From Rhodothermales bacterium (lineage in GTDB: Bacteria; Bacteroidota; Rhodothermia; Rhodothermales; Bin80): 32,717 nt of DNA. Location: contig JAJEDR010000010.1 of the NCBI GenBank assembly GCA_022821385.1, forward strand, positions 1 to 32,717, read 5' to 3'. Position numbers and translations under genes: made by a program. Shown one piece after another: positions 7,118 to 16,384 of this stretch. Numbering within the stretch: the stretch's first letter is position 1; the number at the start of each line of letters is the position of its first letter. The notes under the pieces were generated by a model, which made no database searches, was not told where the DNA came from, and saw only the letters and a list, made by a program, of their open reading frames with translations.

Positions 7118-8158
7118 ATGAACGTTGGGAAACAGGTGGGGAAAGTAGATTCTGGTATCTTCTCCAACTTTGACAGGGTTGCGTTCTGTTCAGTTCATAC
7201 TACGGCCGGGTTCCTGGAGCAACCTCTTGTCCTGAAACTGGGCAACAATCGCGAAGGTATTGAATCACTCGTTCGTTCTGCTCGCAGACTCTTCCCGGAG
7301 GGCGCGCCCTACTGGCATGATCGCATGGAACTCCGAAGTGAATTGTCTGCCGAGCAACGCAAACACGAACCCCTGAACGCAGATTCGCACCTGGCTTTCA
7401 TATGTCTCGGTCTGTGCAATTGCGTCCTGTACGAATTTACTCCAGATCACCCCGTCTACTTCATTGATCTCGACGGTGAGTCCAATGAGACTTTTCGGTC
7501 CAGAAGATCAATGGCCGTGGGATACAACAATGCCACCTGCGTGCACGAAGAAACACTGAAGGTTGATTTGCCCAAGAAAAATCAATGTGCAGTAGATCTC
7601 AACAGAAGCCTGCCCGACCTGCAGGCACTCGTGGACAAATACCAGATTCACCGGGGACTGGTCACCCTTGAACTGGCCCCTGGCGAGAAACATGCGGGGA
7701 TAACGGTGAATGAGTTTGAAGCACTCCTTGTCGAACGGGATATCACCGATGTGCTTATGAACCCACTGAAGTATATGCTGCACAATGCTCCCCAGTTTGC
7801 AAGGCATCCGCTGATGGTTCCGAGCAAGGCCAAGAACATGCTTCAATATGAAATACGCCTTGCAATCCGGGATGGCCTGAGAGTCGCAAATCGCAGTGTC
7901 TCCATCCTTGAGTACATGGTGGAGCGTCTAGGTATCAATCTACCCTTGCTGGAACATGTAATTGATCGGATTGCATCTCCTCTAGAAGCACGCTGGATGA
8001 ATTTGGGCAGTACGATCCAGTTGCTCATTAATGCAAAAGACGAAGACCCTCTGGGACGTGTAGTGATCGGCACTTACCAAAGCCCAATCCTAATTCAATG
8101 GAGACGTCCTGAATCGGATGTCCGTGAGATGCACCTGCGTCTATTACGCTTCACATAG
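7118..8158 (+). CDS. Tandem YjbQ/UPF0047-like protein
   Basis: The 346-residue protein looks like two divergent YjbQ-type domains in series. The first (about 12-125) has the SVHTTAGF motif (His27), then PYWHD and EPLNADSHLAFICLG, the pattern of the metal/phosphate-binding His loop of UPF0047. The second (about 178-346) has EKHAGITVNE, then a long helical insertion, and the typical ending of the family as GRVVIGTYQSPILIQW. Normal YjbQ proteins are about 140 residues. Single-domain YjbQ is known as a minor thiamine-phosphate synthase in E. coli; activity here is not established. A TATAAT overlaps the ATG (7114-7119), so the true start may be the in-frame GTG at about 7136. It is convergent with the SDR gene, ends 3 bases apart. 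Confidence 0.6.
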   Translation: MNVGKQVGKVDSGIFSNFDRVAFCSVHTTAGFLEQPLVLKLGNNREGIESLVRSARRLFPEGAPYWHDRMELRSELSAEQRKHEPLNADSHLAFICLGLCNCVLYEFTPDHPVYFIDLDGESNETFRSRRSMAVGYNNATCVHEETLKVDLPKKNQCAVDLNRSLPDLQALVDKYQIHRGLVTLELAPGEKHAGITVNEFEALLVERDITDVLMNPLKYMLHNAPQFARHPLMVPSKAKNMLQYEIRLAIRDGLRVANRSVSILEYMVERLGINLPLLEHVIDRIASPLEARWMNLGSTIQLLINAKDEDPLGRVVIGTYQSPILIQWRRPESDVREMHLRLLRFT

Positions 8159-8161
8159 GGA

Positions 8162-8941
8162 TCAGATTAGAGACCGTGACTGACCGCCGTCGACATTCAG
8201 GCAGGCCCCGGTAATCAGACTCGCACGCTCAGAAAGCAGGAATGCAGCGACATCTGCAATTTCTTCTGCCGTTCCAAACCGGCCAATCGGCAGATTGTCT
8301 GCAATAAAGGCCTTCATCCCTTCCGGGTCACTTTTTACCCGTCTGTCCCAGGACCCTCCAGGAAATTGAATAGAACCAGGCGCCAGCGTATTTACGCGGA
8401 TGTTATCCGGCGCTAGCTCTAATGCCATGATTTTGGCGGCACTAATGAGTGCGGACTTGGTCGTATTGTAAATCGACAACCCGGGACCACCAGCTTCACG
8501 ACCGAAAATGGAACCTGTAAACAGAATGGCGCCACCCCCGGCTGAATTCATGTATGGAATCGCCGCACGACTGGCTCGTAGATGCATTTTCAAATTCAAG
8601 GTTAATATGTCATCCCAGTCCTGATCTGACAAATCAGCGAATTTGCCCCGGCGATTGCCACCAGCGTTGTTGACCAGAAGTTGAACCCCTCCAAAGTAGT
8701 CGGCGGCAGCTTTGATCAAGGTTTCCGGTTTTCCAGTTACCGTTAAATCTGTTTGCTTCGCCAGTACGGGCACACCATGAAGTTCGGAGATCTCTTCCCT
8801 CACAGCCTCCAGCGCTTCTTTACCACGAGCACAAACTACTAGACGGCATCCTTCTGCTGCGAGCCCCAGTGCAATGGCTCTGCCCAATCCCCGACTGGCA
8901 CCGGTAACAACTGCAACCTTCCCTTTGAGACCTAAATTCAT
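8162..8941 (-). CDS. SDR-family oxidoreductase
   Basis: A 259-residue classical short-chain dehydrogenase, NAD(P)-dependent and cytosolic. The TGASRGLG nucleotide loop (13-20), NNAG (91-94), catalytic Ser144, Tyr158 and Lys162 (YNTTK) are all present, and the C-terminus has the usual GACLNVDGGQS. The PGSI(Q) substrate loop and length fit 3-oxoacyl-reductase-like or sugar/steroid dehydrogenases; the substrate cannot be told. It lies between xseA and xseB on the opposite strand and is divergent from xseB, so it is probably an unrelated insertion into that locus. Confidence 0.85.
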   Translation of the reverse strand: MNLGLKGKVAVVTGASRGLGRAIALGLAAEGCRLVVCARGKEALEAVREEISELHGVPVLAKQTDLTVTGKPETLIKAAADYFGGVQLLVNNAGGNRRGKFADLSDQDWDDILTLNLKMHLRASRAAIPYMNSAGGGAILFTGSIFGREAGGPGLSIYNTTKSALISAAKIMALELAPDNIRVNTLAPGSIQFPGGSWDRRVKSDPEGMKAFIADNLPIGRFGTAEEIADVAAFLLSERASLITGACLNVDGGQSRSLI

Positions 8942-8960
8942 CTTTCTAAGACTTTAAGTG

Positions 8961-8966
8961 TATAAT
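8961..8966 (+). promoter_or_regulatory. Likely -10 box for xseB
   Basis: TATAAT lies in the 70-base divergent gap between the SDR gene and xseB. Transcription from it would begin near 8973. That makes the GTG/ATG-like starts at or before 8969 unusable and supports the ATG at 9011. No good TTGACA is seen at the right spacing. Confidence 0.45.
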
Positions 8967-9010
8967 CTATGGACCGTGTACGTACGATCCGTTATCGTTG
9001 TCATGACTCC

Positions 9011-9259
9011 ATGAACAATACCACAGAGACCGAAGAATCGCTTGATACGCTTCTGCAGCGCCTAGAGTCCATTGCTAAGGACTTGTCCGAAGATTCCGGT
9101 ACAATGGAATCGGCCCTGAAAAAATACGAGGAAGGCATCGGTCTCGCCAAAGAATGTATGAAACGGCTGGATACAGCCGAACAACGGGTCACTGAATTGC
9201 GCAGTATCCTTGAGGCGGACACAGATGCTCCACCTGACGAATTTACTCTTGCCAACTGA
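9011..9259 (+). CDS. xseB: Exodeoxyribonuclease VII small subunit
   Basis: An 82-residue helical protein that binds XseA to form exonuclease VII. The family pattern is clear: LDTLLQRLESIAKDL, then SALKKYEEGIGLAKECMKRL, then AEQRVTEL, with an acidic tail. The ATG at 9011 gives the usual length; an upstream start at 8969 would add 14 residues not typical of the family. The stop overlaps the start of the next gene by one base (TGATG), so the two are co-translated. Confidence 0.93.
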   Translation: MNNTTETEESLDTLLQRLESIAKDLSEDSGTMESALKKYEEGIGLAKECMKRLDTAEQRVTELRSILEADTDAPPDEFTLAN

Positions 9260-9774
9260 TGTCTCCGGCATCTGATCATATCCTGCACCATCTGTCAGAC
9301 GAAGCTCGTCTTTGGGTCATCGCACTTGACGGCGATGAGACCGGACTGCAGGGCCTGCTTACCCGAACACAACAATTCATTGAACAATGGGTCTCGCACG
9401 GCCGCCCTGTTCAAGGTGCAGCCGCGCTTGAAGCTAACCGATTCTTGTTAGTTGCCGGCGAAGTTGCTGATGGTACTATCAGCGGCTGCGGCATTGACGC
9501 GCTTATGCGTGCGGTTAAGGAAGCTTCCACGATTGAAAACTGTCGACTGCTTTCATCTATGTTGGTCTATTACAGATCCGAGAGCGACCAAGTAAACTAT
9601 GTTTCTCGTGGGAATTTTAGAAAAATGATTGCTGAGGGCCTTATAAGCTCCGCTACCAAGGTGTTTAACCCTGGGATCTATACCTTGAGGGCACTACGCG
9701 CCAGAGAATTTGAGCTTCCGCTTGCAGATTCCGTCTATGGCCGATTATATCGCACACCTGTGACCGCGATATAA
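9259..9774 (+). CDS. Conserved 171-residue protein of unknown function
   Basis: The N-terminal stretch HLSDEARLWVIALDGDETG and the blocks GRPVQGAAALEANRFLLVAG and GCGIDALMRAVKEA look like a compact alpha/beta protein. It resembles Bacteroidota proteins often labelled 'ABC transporter ATPase', but no Walker A or B motif is present, so that label would be wrong. There is no signal peptide or membrane segment. It shares a TGATG overlap with xseB, so it is in the same operon and may act in the same process, though nothing proves this. Confidence 0.7.
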   Translation: MSPASDHILHHLSDEARLWVIALDGDETGLQGLLTRTQQFIEQWVSHGRPVQGAAALEANRFLLVAGEVADGTISGCGIDALMRAVKEASTIENCRLLSSMLVYYRSESDQVNYVSRGNFRKMIAEGLISSATKVFNPGIYTLRALRAREFELPLADSVYGRLYRTPVTAI

Positions 9775-9992
9775 GAGTACGCCTTAGAAACTGTACTGGA
9801 CGTGTTCATTCGCAGATTGCCATTTTTACGAGCCCGTTCAGAAAACGCATGGCCTAAAATCTTTATGCAACAGGGAGTCATATCATTCCCGTCGAAAACG
9901 GAAAGGCAGGGGTTCTGTATTTTTGGAGCACTACAAAATGGTGGATTGGTGAGAAAAGATCAAGCGTTCTCTAAAATAAGCTCCTTCATGTA

Positions 9993-11039
9993 ATGTCTGC
10001 GATGCTTCGTCGGCAATTGCGCGACAGAATCCCTCAAGGGCGCGAGGTCATCTACAGCACGCTATTTTTGACGGTCTGGATGGGCGTCGGCACAGTTGGG
10101 TATGCGGTACTTGAAGGCTGGGGGCTGCTGGATTCGCTCTATATGGCTTTCATAACGTTAAGCACAATTGGGTTTACTGAAGTACAAGACCTGTCGAATG
10201 AGGGGAGGATCTTTACAATCTTTTTTGCATCCGTCGGGATAGGCTCCTTAGCCTTTGTGGCAGCGCGATGGGCACGTCTGCTTGTAGTAGGTTCAGTGAT
10301 CCGAAACCGTCGCCGGATGTACAGAATCAAACACATGCAAAACCACTATATCATCTGCGGATATGGGCGTATAGGAAAGGATGTCACAGATATGCTCTTG
10401 GGGGCTGGGAAGTCCCTTGTAGTTCTGGACAAAAATGAAAACCTCATAAAGAGTCTGGTTGAAAACGGAATAAATGCAATCAATGGAGATGCTACCCAGG
10501 ACAGCGCCCTGCTATCGGTGGGTATTAAAAATGCAACCGGACTTATTACACTGCTGCCCGACGACGCTCAAAACGTATACGTTACACTGGTTGCTCGTGA
10601 GAATAACCCTGAATTATTTATTCTTGCACGTGCGTCCGATGCTGATAGCCGACGGCGCATACTCCAGGCCGGTGCCTCAAAAGTGGTCTCACCTGTTCAG
10701 GTTGGAGCCGAAAGAATGGCCCAGGTGGTTTTGCGCCCCCATGTAGACCAGTTTATGTCTCACATATTGCAGGCAGATGACCTAGGCCTGAGTATGGAGC
10801 AGGTTCTGATAGAAGAAGGGTCGCCCCTGGCTGGCAAAACCCTCAGAGAAGCAGATTTTCGACGGTTCTGGAAAACTTTCGTCATCGCTATCATCAAAGG
10901 AGATACTGATCAGGACAGGCATTTCTATCCAGGACCTGACGATCTGATTGAAGCGGGGAATATCCTGATAGTGCTAGGAAGTATAGAAATGATTGGTAAA
11001 CTCATCAATGAGGGATGCCTGGCTCCCAAAAGAACCTGA
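9993..11039 (+). CDS. RCK-domain potassium channel protein
   Basis: A 348-residue inner-membrane channel subunit of the MthK/Kch type. TM1 is about residues 20-42. The pore loop carries the filter TIGFTE (58-63), and TM2 is about 74-100. A cytosolic RCK_N Rossmann domain starts at about 118 (IICGYGRIGKDV, with an acidic LDKNE ligand end), and the RCK_C/TrkA-C domain covers about 255-340. The filter departs from TVGYGD, as is common in bacterial relatives ending in -TEV, so ion selectivity is not certain. It is followed after 35 bases by the L,D-transpeptidase gene. Confidence 0.88.
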   Translation: MSAMLRRQLRDRIPQGREVIYSTLFLTVWMGVGTVGYAVLEGWGLLDSLYMAFITLSTIGFTEVQDLSNEGRIFTIFFASVGIGSLAFVAARWARLLVVGSVIRNRRRMYRIKHMQNHYIICGYGRIGKDVTDMLLGAGKSLVVLDKNENLIKSLVENGINAINGDATQDSALLSVGIKNATGLITLLPDDAQNVYVTLVARENNPELFILARASDADSRRRILQAGASKVVSPVQVGAERMAQVVLRPHVDQFMSHILQADDLGLSMEQVLIEEGSPLAGKTLREADFRRFWKTFVIAIIKGDTDQDRHFYPGPDDLIEAGNILIVLGSIEMIGKLINEGCLAPKRT

Positions 11040-11074
11040 GACAACATCTTGCGAAAATCACGGTAAACACTCAG

Positions 11075-12031
11075 ATGCGCTTGTTAAAACTACTTTGGAT
11101 TCTCTTTTTTGTACCGGCCGCCTACGCCCAGTCTGGCGGGTATATTGATCAGGATGCGGTTGCAGACCTGCTAAACCTGCGCTTCGAAAGCCTTGAACAT
11201 ATCCCGGAGGTTTTCTATAGGTACCATGTCCTCGAGAATGACCGGAACAACAGCGTTCTGGCCCGGAATGTGTTCTATCGTAAAATCGGCGATGGCAATA
11301 CCCGACTCGGTACTCGACGCTCAATGCTCGTAGAAATGATCAATCGTCGCATGATGCAGACCTATACAGTCGGCGATACCATCATCGCGCCGACGCGGTT
11401 TGAGTTGGATTTCAGGGCTTACTCGCCGTTTCCACGCTACTATGCCGGCGGACGGGAGTTTGACAAGCTCTTCATTATGGACAAGACCATTCAGGCCTTT
11501 GCCGCTTACGAGTACGGACGCCTTATGCGGTGGGGAATCATCAACACCGGAGACCCGGATGTGTCGCCAACCCCCTACGGCCGCTACAATTTCAATTGGC
11601 GTGAGCCGTACCGAATATCCTCGGAGAGCCCCGAAGGCGAGCCTTGGGAAATGTACTGGGTCTTGAACTTCCATCCCAACGGCATGCATGTCCACCAATA
11701 CGAAATGCCCACCGGCGGCCCGATGAGTCACGGGTGTGTGCGGCTGGTTGATGCTGATGCAAAATGGGTTTACGACTGGGCGGATACCTGGCAAACCACC
11801 AGCACATCCGATGGAATTGCATCTGTCGGGGCAAAAATCCTTAAACAGGGTACCACTGTGCTGGTTATCGGCGAAGAGCCACGCGGCAAGCCGCTACCAT
11901 TTGAACACGGTCGTCGCTACCCGGTCCTGAAGCTCGTTGATCTGCCTGCGCATCCCTACGATGTGCCTCCCGAAACTCCCCAGCAGGTCATGTTTGACGA
12001 ACTTCGCAAATCACAGCAGATCGATCCCTGA
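11075..12031 (+). CDS. L,D-transpeptidase (YkuD family), exported
   Basis: A 318-residue cell-wall enzyme. It has an N-terminal signal peptide (MRLLKLLWILFFVPAAYAQ), so it acts in the periplasm. The YkuD catalytic motif is HQYEMPTGGPMSHGCVRL, with nucleophile Cys221 and His219. The YkuD domain covers about 132-260 and includes the SPTPYGRYNF strand. The ATG at 11075 is chosen because the signal peptide begins there. Such enzymes form 3-3 peptidoglycan cross-links or attach lipoproteins to the wall. The N-terminal 120 residues hold no domain I recognise. It may share a transcript with the channel gene. Confidence 0.88.
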   Translation: MRLLKLLWILFFVPAAYAQSGGYIDQDAVADLLNLRFESLEHIPEVFYRYHVLENDRNNSVLARNVFYRKIGDGNTRLGTRRSMLVEMINRRMMQTYTVGDTIIAPTRFELDFRAYSPFPRYYAGGREFDKLFIMDKTIQAFAAYEYGRLMRWGIINTGDPDVSPTPYGRYNFNWREPYRISSESPEGEPWEMYWVLNFHPNGMHVHQYEMPTGGPMSHGCVRLVDADAKWVYDWADTWQTTSTSDGIASVGAKILKQGTTVLVIGEEPRGKPLPFEHGRRYPVLKLVDLPAHPYDVPPETPQQVMFDELRKSQQIDP

Positions 12032-12048
12032 GCGTGTACCTATACGCT
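12031..12048. terminator. Small hairpin between convergent genes
   Basis: AGCGTGTACCTATACGCT folds into a short stem (about 7 base pairs with one G-T pair). It lies between the ends of the L,D-transpeptidase and lepB genes. No strong T run follows, so it is at best a weak or shared terminator. Confidence 0.3.
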
Positions 12049-12054
12049 GGGCTC

Positions 12055-13197
12055 TTATTGGATTGCGCGAAACATTCGCTTACCGCGAATTTGGCCCAGT
12101 ATGAACGGGCTGCCTTCGCTGTTCCACGAGAAATAGACCGCGACCGCACGTCCCACAACATGGTCCATTGGAACAAAGCCCCAAAAACGGCTGTCCTCTG
12201 AATTGTCCCTATTGTCACCCATTACGAAGTAATAGTTCTGCGTGAAGGTATAGGAGTCTCGCGCCTCGCCGTTAATGCGAATCGTACCATCACTGCTCAG
12301 GGATGCAGTATGTCCTTCATATTTGGTGATCACATGCTCATAAACCGGCCAGTTTTCCGGCGTCAGGTTTACAACGAGATCTTTGCCCGGGATTGTAATT
12401 GGCCCGTAATTATCCGTCGAATAGTTGCTGCTTGGGGGGTATAGTGAGTAAGCCCGATTTGCGGTTGGTTCCCTGACGACAGGGTTGACTGCCGTCACAT
12501 ATTCCCATGCTTCGATGGCCTCCGCGGCAGCATCAGTAGCCTGAATCCGTACGACAGTGGGGTTCATGGTCGGCCATTGTTCCGAGACGCCTAATTCTTC
12601 CAGGCGCGCACTTGGCAGACGCATGCGTGGGTCCTCCTTATAAACATACCAGAAACGCTGCATGGTATCCTTGAAGGGTTCCTTCGTCTCCTTGAAAAAA
12701 AGCGTATCACCGTTGACGTGTACAATTTTGTCAATTATCTCAAGCGTATCACTCGGCATGCCAATGACCCGTTTGATATAGTAAGTCTTGCGATCAATGG
12801 GCTTGTTCTCTTCATCCGCAGGCCAGTTGAAGACAACGGCATCGAAACGCTTAGGCTCAGAAAATCCGGGGAACCTCGTCCATGGAAGATCAAGCCCGCG
12901 CACGTATATCTGAGTGAAGGGAATGCCAATAGTCATCGGAGTCCTCATGCCGTAGTGTAGCTTGGACACCACGATGTAGTCCCCAACCAGCAAGCTCTTC
13001 TCCATGGAAGGGGTTGGAATCTGAAACAGATCAAAGAACACCGTCCGCATAATGACCATGAAGATGATCGCAAATACAATGGCATCCAACCATTCTCTCA
13101 GCGGCCCCTTCTTCTTTTTCTCGCGCTTACCGCTACGCTGCGCAGCTCTTTCCGCACGTCGCTGTTTTCTTTCCTTCTTGCCAAGTGATTCAGGCAT
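12055..13197 (-). CDS. lepB: Signal peptidase I
   Basis: A membrane serine protease that removes signal peptides from exported proteins. A basic N-terminal tail (1-34, many K/R) precedes one membrane segment (about 36-56). The catalytic Ser64 lies in PTPSMEKSLLVGD and Lys142 in YYIKRVIGMPSD. The conserved box MGDNRDNSEDSRFWGFV is near the C-terminus. At 380 residues it is longer than E. coli LepB; the extra length is an insertion between the Lys box and box E, common in Bacteroidota-type enzymes. It is the last gene of the lepA operon. Confidence 0.95.
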   Translation of the reverse strand: MPESLGKKERKQRRAERAAQRSGKREKKKKGPLREWLDAIVFAIIFMVIMRTVFFDLFQIPTPSMEKSLLVGDYIVVSKLHYGMRTPMTIGIPFTQIYVRGLDLPWTRFPGFSEPKRFDAVVFNWPADEENKPIDRKTYYIKRVIGMPSDTLEIIDKIVHVNGDTLFFKETKEPFKDTMQRFWYVYKEDPRMRLPSARLEELGVSEQWPTMNPTVVRIQATDAAAEAIEAWEYVTAVNPVVREPTANRAYSLYPPSSNYSTDNYGPITIPGKDLVVNLTPENWPVYEHVITKYEGHTASLSSDGTIRINGEARDSYTFTQNYYFVMGDNRDNSEDSRFWGFVPMDHVVGRAVAVYFSWNSEGSPFILGQIRGKRMFRAIQ

Positions 13198-13234
13198 CAG
13201 TTAGTTACCAGGTGATTTTCGCCGTCTTGGACTG

Positions 13235-14035
13235 TTAAGATGAGGCTTGAACCGGTCTTCCGAGTGTCAGATTTGGTCGACGTATTTGATTCAGAAAATA
13301 CTCCACACCGTCGTATCCTGTCGAATACCATTTATCCGTAACAAAATTGTAGTAGTAATCTACATAAGGCGCCGGCTCTATGCGGCGCATCGCCGCCGCA
13401 AGAAGCGACTGTCGCATTCGATAGAGAAATGATCGGAACCGCTGATCCGTTGCTACAATTACTCCACGATCAAACGGCCCCCGAACATCCATGACCATCA
13501 TTGGAATCGAGTCATTAACCACAAACCAATACTCAAATTGACCATTCTCGTCGGAAGGGGTTGCATCACCTTGTTTAGTTTCCACTGCCGTCTGCGTAGG
13601 CGGGCCAAAGTGTGCCTCCAGGTGGGCACGTATTTCGGGCGTGGCCACTGTATCAAGCGGCGTAAAAAAATTATTCCCCAGATATGCCCATTTCACGTGA
13701 CCAAACCGTGTCAGCCAATCTGTTCGCCCATCGATTGACGCCAGCGTCCATGCACTTATCTCTCCTTGAAATGGTTTGGACAAAGATGGATCCGGCAGAC
13801 CCATAGCTTGCCTGATCCATCCAAACAGAGAGTCACTGGCTACCGGAAATTGGACCGGATCCAGAGGACCGACATATTCTCCATAGGTCTCCAGGTACGT
13901 CCGGTAGGTCCGCTGAAATTTTTCTTGAGCGTAAACAGCGCCGACCTCATCCCAGGCTATACGCCCATTTTGCGCATGAGTCTGCAATGTGTGCATGAGC
14001 AGCATCAATATAATACAGAAGCTTCGCTGCATCAC
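13235..14035 (-). CDS. Exported protein of unknown function in the lepA-lepB operon
   Basis: A 266-residue protein starting MMQRSFCIILMLLMHTLQTHAQ, a signal peptide with a cut likely after HAQ or THA. The mature part contains FGHVKWAYLGNNFFTPLD, YWFVVNDSIPMMVMDVRGPFDRG and YVDYYYNFVTDKWYSTGYDG. It is rich in aromatic residues. I recognise no family. It sits 2 bases after lepA and 37 bases before lepB, so it is surely co-transcribed with both. A role in export or the envelope is possible but only inferred from position. Confidence 0.75.
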   Translation of the reverse strand: MMQRSFCIILMLLMHTLQTHAQNGRIAWDEVGAVYAQEKFQRTYRTYLETYGEYVGPLDPVQFPVASDSLFGWIRQAMGLPDPSLSKPFQGEISAWTLASIDGRTDWLTRFGHVKWAYLGNNFFTPLDTVATPEIRAHLEAHFGPPTQTAVETKQGDATPSDENGQFEYWFVVNDSIPMMVMDVRGPFDRGVIVATDQRFRSFLYRMRQSLLAAAMRRIEPAPYVDYYYNFVTDKWYSTGYDGVEYFLNQIRRPNLTLGRPVQASS

Positions 14036-14037
14036 CG

Positions 14038-15843
14038 TCAGTTCTCCATTGAAAGTACAGCCAGGAATGCTTCCTGTGGAACTTCAACATTGCCTACGTG
14101 CTTCATGCGTTTCTTGCCCTCTTTCTGTTTCTCCAGAAGCTTGCGTTTTCGTGTAATGTCTCCCCCATAGCACTTGGCGGTGACATCTTTGCGAATTGCT
14201 TTTACGGTTGTTCGTGCAATCACACGGCTGCCAATAGCTGCCTGTATCGCCACCTCAAACATTTGGCGCGGAATCAGATTTTTGAGCTTGGCCGTAAGCT
14301 TGCGGCCCATTTCATAGGCTTTACTTCGGTGGACGATTGCACTCAACGCATCCACGGGGTCGCCATTAATAAGTACGTCAAGCTTGACTAAATCACTTCG
14401 GCGGTAACCAGAGAAATCGTAGTCGAACGATGCATAGCCGCGGGAGAAACTCTTGAGCTTATCATAGAAGTCGAAAACGATTTCTGCCAGCGGAAGCTGG
14501 TACTCCAGCGTAGCCCGCTCTGTCCCCAGATACGTCTGATTAACAAATTCTCCCCTTCTATCTGTGCATAGCTTCATGATATTGCCAATGTACTCTGACG
14601 GGGAGATAATTTCTGCTTTTACGTACGGTTCATTTATGTGATCTAATTTTCCTGCTACTGGTACTTTGTTGGGATTTTCTATGATCTCAATGTTTCCGTC
14701 ATTCGTTACGACCTCATACTTAACGTTTGGAAGCGTCGTAATAATGTCCAAGTTGAATTCTCTGTCGAGCCGTTCCTGGACGATTTCCATATGAAGGAGC
14801 CCCAAAAAACCCACACGAAATCCAAAACCAAGTGCTGCTGAGGTCTCTGGCTCATATTCAATTGCAGAATCGTTGAGTTGAAGTCGTTCCAGCGAAGCAC
14901 GAAGATCCTCAAAGTCCTCGGTGTTCGTGGGATACACACCTGAGAAAACCATCGGTTTAACCTCTCGAAATCCTGCAATCTCGGTGGCAGCAGGCCGACT
15001 CGCATGAGTGATCGTATCCCCCACACGCGTATCTCTGACATCTTTGATCGACCCGATAACATAACCGACGTCTCCGGCTGAGAGTTCTTTGGTCGGTTGC
15101 ATTCCGAGTCTCAGCACACCAATTTCTTCCGCTAGATACTCACATTTTGTAGCCATAAACCTGATTGCCTCCCGCCTGCGCAGAGTGCCTTCAAAGATGC
15201 GTACGTACGCTATTGCACCACGATACTGATTAAAGATTGAGTCGAAGATCAGAGCTTGCAGAGGGTGATCCGGTTGCCCTTTGGGAGGTGGTACTCGTTG
15301 AATAATGGTTTCCAACAACTCCTGAACGCCCTCGCCCGTCTTCGCACTGATAGAGAGTACATCTTCGGCTGGTTCACCGATCAGGCTTTCGATGGACATC
15401 GCAACCACATCGGCGCGCGCGCCAGGCAGGTCCAATTTATTTAGTACAGGGATGATTTCCAGATCACTATCCAGTGCCAGATACAGGTTACTGATCGTCT
15501 GGGCTTCAATTCCTTGCGCTGCATCCACGACCAGTATGGCCCCCTCACAGGCTTTCAGGGCCCGTGATACTTCGTAGGTGAAGTCAACATGGCCTGGCGT
15601 ATCAATCAGGTTCAGGGTATAGTCCAAACCATCGGCGGCCCGATACGTCATCTGGATGGCATGGCTCTTGATCGTAATGCCACGCTCACGCTCCAGGTCC
15701 ATCGAGTCCAGCACCTGATCTTGCATATCGCGTTTGGCGACTGTGCCGGTAATTTCCAACAGGCGATCAGCGAGTGTGCTCTTGCCGTGATCAATGTGCG
15801 CGACAATGCAGAAGTTGCGGATACGACTCTTATGTAAAGTCAT
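14038..15843 (-). CDS. lepA: Elongation factor 4 (LepA)
   Basis: A 601-residue translational GTPase that acts on the ribosome. The G motifs are in order: AHIDHGKST (G1), RGITIK (G2), DTPGHVDF (G3), NKLDLP (G4) and SAKTGEG (G5). Domain II follows, then the EF-G-like domains with [14 protein letters not shown], and the LepA-specific C-terminal domain with [15 protein letters not shown] and GKKRMK. Length is standard. It heads the minus-strand operon lepA - exported protein - lepB, a classic arrangement. Confidence 0.97.
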   Translation of the reverse strand: MTLHKSRIRNFCIVAHIDHGKSTLADRLLEITGTVAKRDMQDQVLDSMDLERERGITIKSHAIQMTYRAADGLDYTLNLIDTPGHVDFTYEVSRALKACEGAILVVDAAQGIEAQTISNLYLALDSDLEIIPVLNKLDLPGARADVVAMSIESLIGEPAEDVLSISAKTGEGVQELLETIIQRVPPPKGQPDHPLQALIFDSIFNQYRGAIAYVRIFEGTLRRREAIRFMATKCEYLAEEIGVLRLGMQPTKELSAGDVGYVIGSIKDVRDTRVGDTITHASRPAATEIAGFREVKPMVFSGVYPTNTEDFEDLRASLERLQLNDSAIEYEPETSAALGFGFRVGFLGLLHMEIVQERLDREFNLDIITTLPNVKYEVVTNDGNIEIIENPNKVPVAGKLDHINEPYVKAEIISPSEYIGNIMKLCTDRRGEFVNQTYLGTERATLEYQLPLAEIVFDFYDKLKSFSRGYASFDYDFSGYRRSDLVKLDVLINGDPVDALSAIVHRSKAYEMGRKLTAKLKNLIPRQMFEVAIQAAIGSRVIARTTVKAIRKDVTAKCYGGDITRKRKLLEKQKEGKKRMKHVGNVEVPQEAFLAVLSMEN

Positions 15844-15966
15844 GAGCAGATTCGCAACCTGACGCCGCCGTGGTGTAGATCAAATTAGTAAGCGGCAACA
15901 ATGCTCAAAAAGCTAAGGAAATAACCAAATAGCCCTCACGGACAGAAGCCCGCATGGGTCAGCGAG

Positions 15967-16050
15967 TGCCCTGGAGAGGACTCGAACCTCCACGCCCGTA
16001 CGGGCACAGCATCCTGAATGCTGCGCGTCTACCAGTTCCGCCACCAGGGC
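15967..16050 (-). tRNA. tRNA-Leu (anticodon CAG)
   Basis: The minus strand folds as a class II tRNA of 84 bases. The acceptor GCCCTGG pairs with CCAGGGC and the discriminator is A. The D arm has GCGGAACTGGTAGACGC, the anticodon loop TTCAGGA reads CAG (16014-16016), the variable arm is long, and the T loop is TTCGAGT. CCA is not encoded. It is upstream of lepA in the same direction. Confidence 0.95.
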
Positions 16051-16144
16051 AAGGCCAACATAATACCATTTTGCAGCTCAAAGTTCCCTGATAAAACCTT
16101 GTGATCCGGAACAAGGAGCAGCCTAAGTGGTTATTGCGCCCGTT

Positions 16145-16216
16145 TCCTCGGTAGCTCAATGGTAGAGCATGCGGCTGTTAACCGCAGGGTTGTAGGTTCG
16201 AGTCCTACCCGGGGAG
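16145..16216 (+). tRNA. tRNA-Asn (anticodon GTT)
   Basis: A 72-base cloverleaf. The acceptor TCCTCGG pairs with CCGGGGA (one G-T pair) and the discriminator is G. The D arm is GCTCAATGGTAGAGC, the anticodon loop CTGTTAA reads GTT, and the T arm is GTAGGTTCGAGTCCTAC. CCA is not encoded. It is divergent from tRNA-Leu, about 95 bases away. Confidence 0.94.
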
Positions 16217-16384
16217 CTGCTCCCAATTGTCCAGCCAAACCCGCGGGATCCAATACAAATAGTCCAGCACGTCGGCTGAACCGCCCTGGGATTTGGCCTT
16301 GTCTTGTGACACATCGTATGTATCCGCGGAAAGTTGGAGGGAAGGCAATATCTGCAAATACTAGAATTCTTTATTCATCGAGAT

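Noticed and set aside
9259..9774. ABC transporter ATPase label for the 171-residue protein
   Set aside because: There is no Walker A, Walker B or signature motif; the label seen for similar proteins appears to be an annotation error.
9802..9993. 63-residue plus-strand frame whose stop overlaps the channel gene start
   Set aside because: GTG start, poor protein character and no family; the TAATG overlap is probably accidental.
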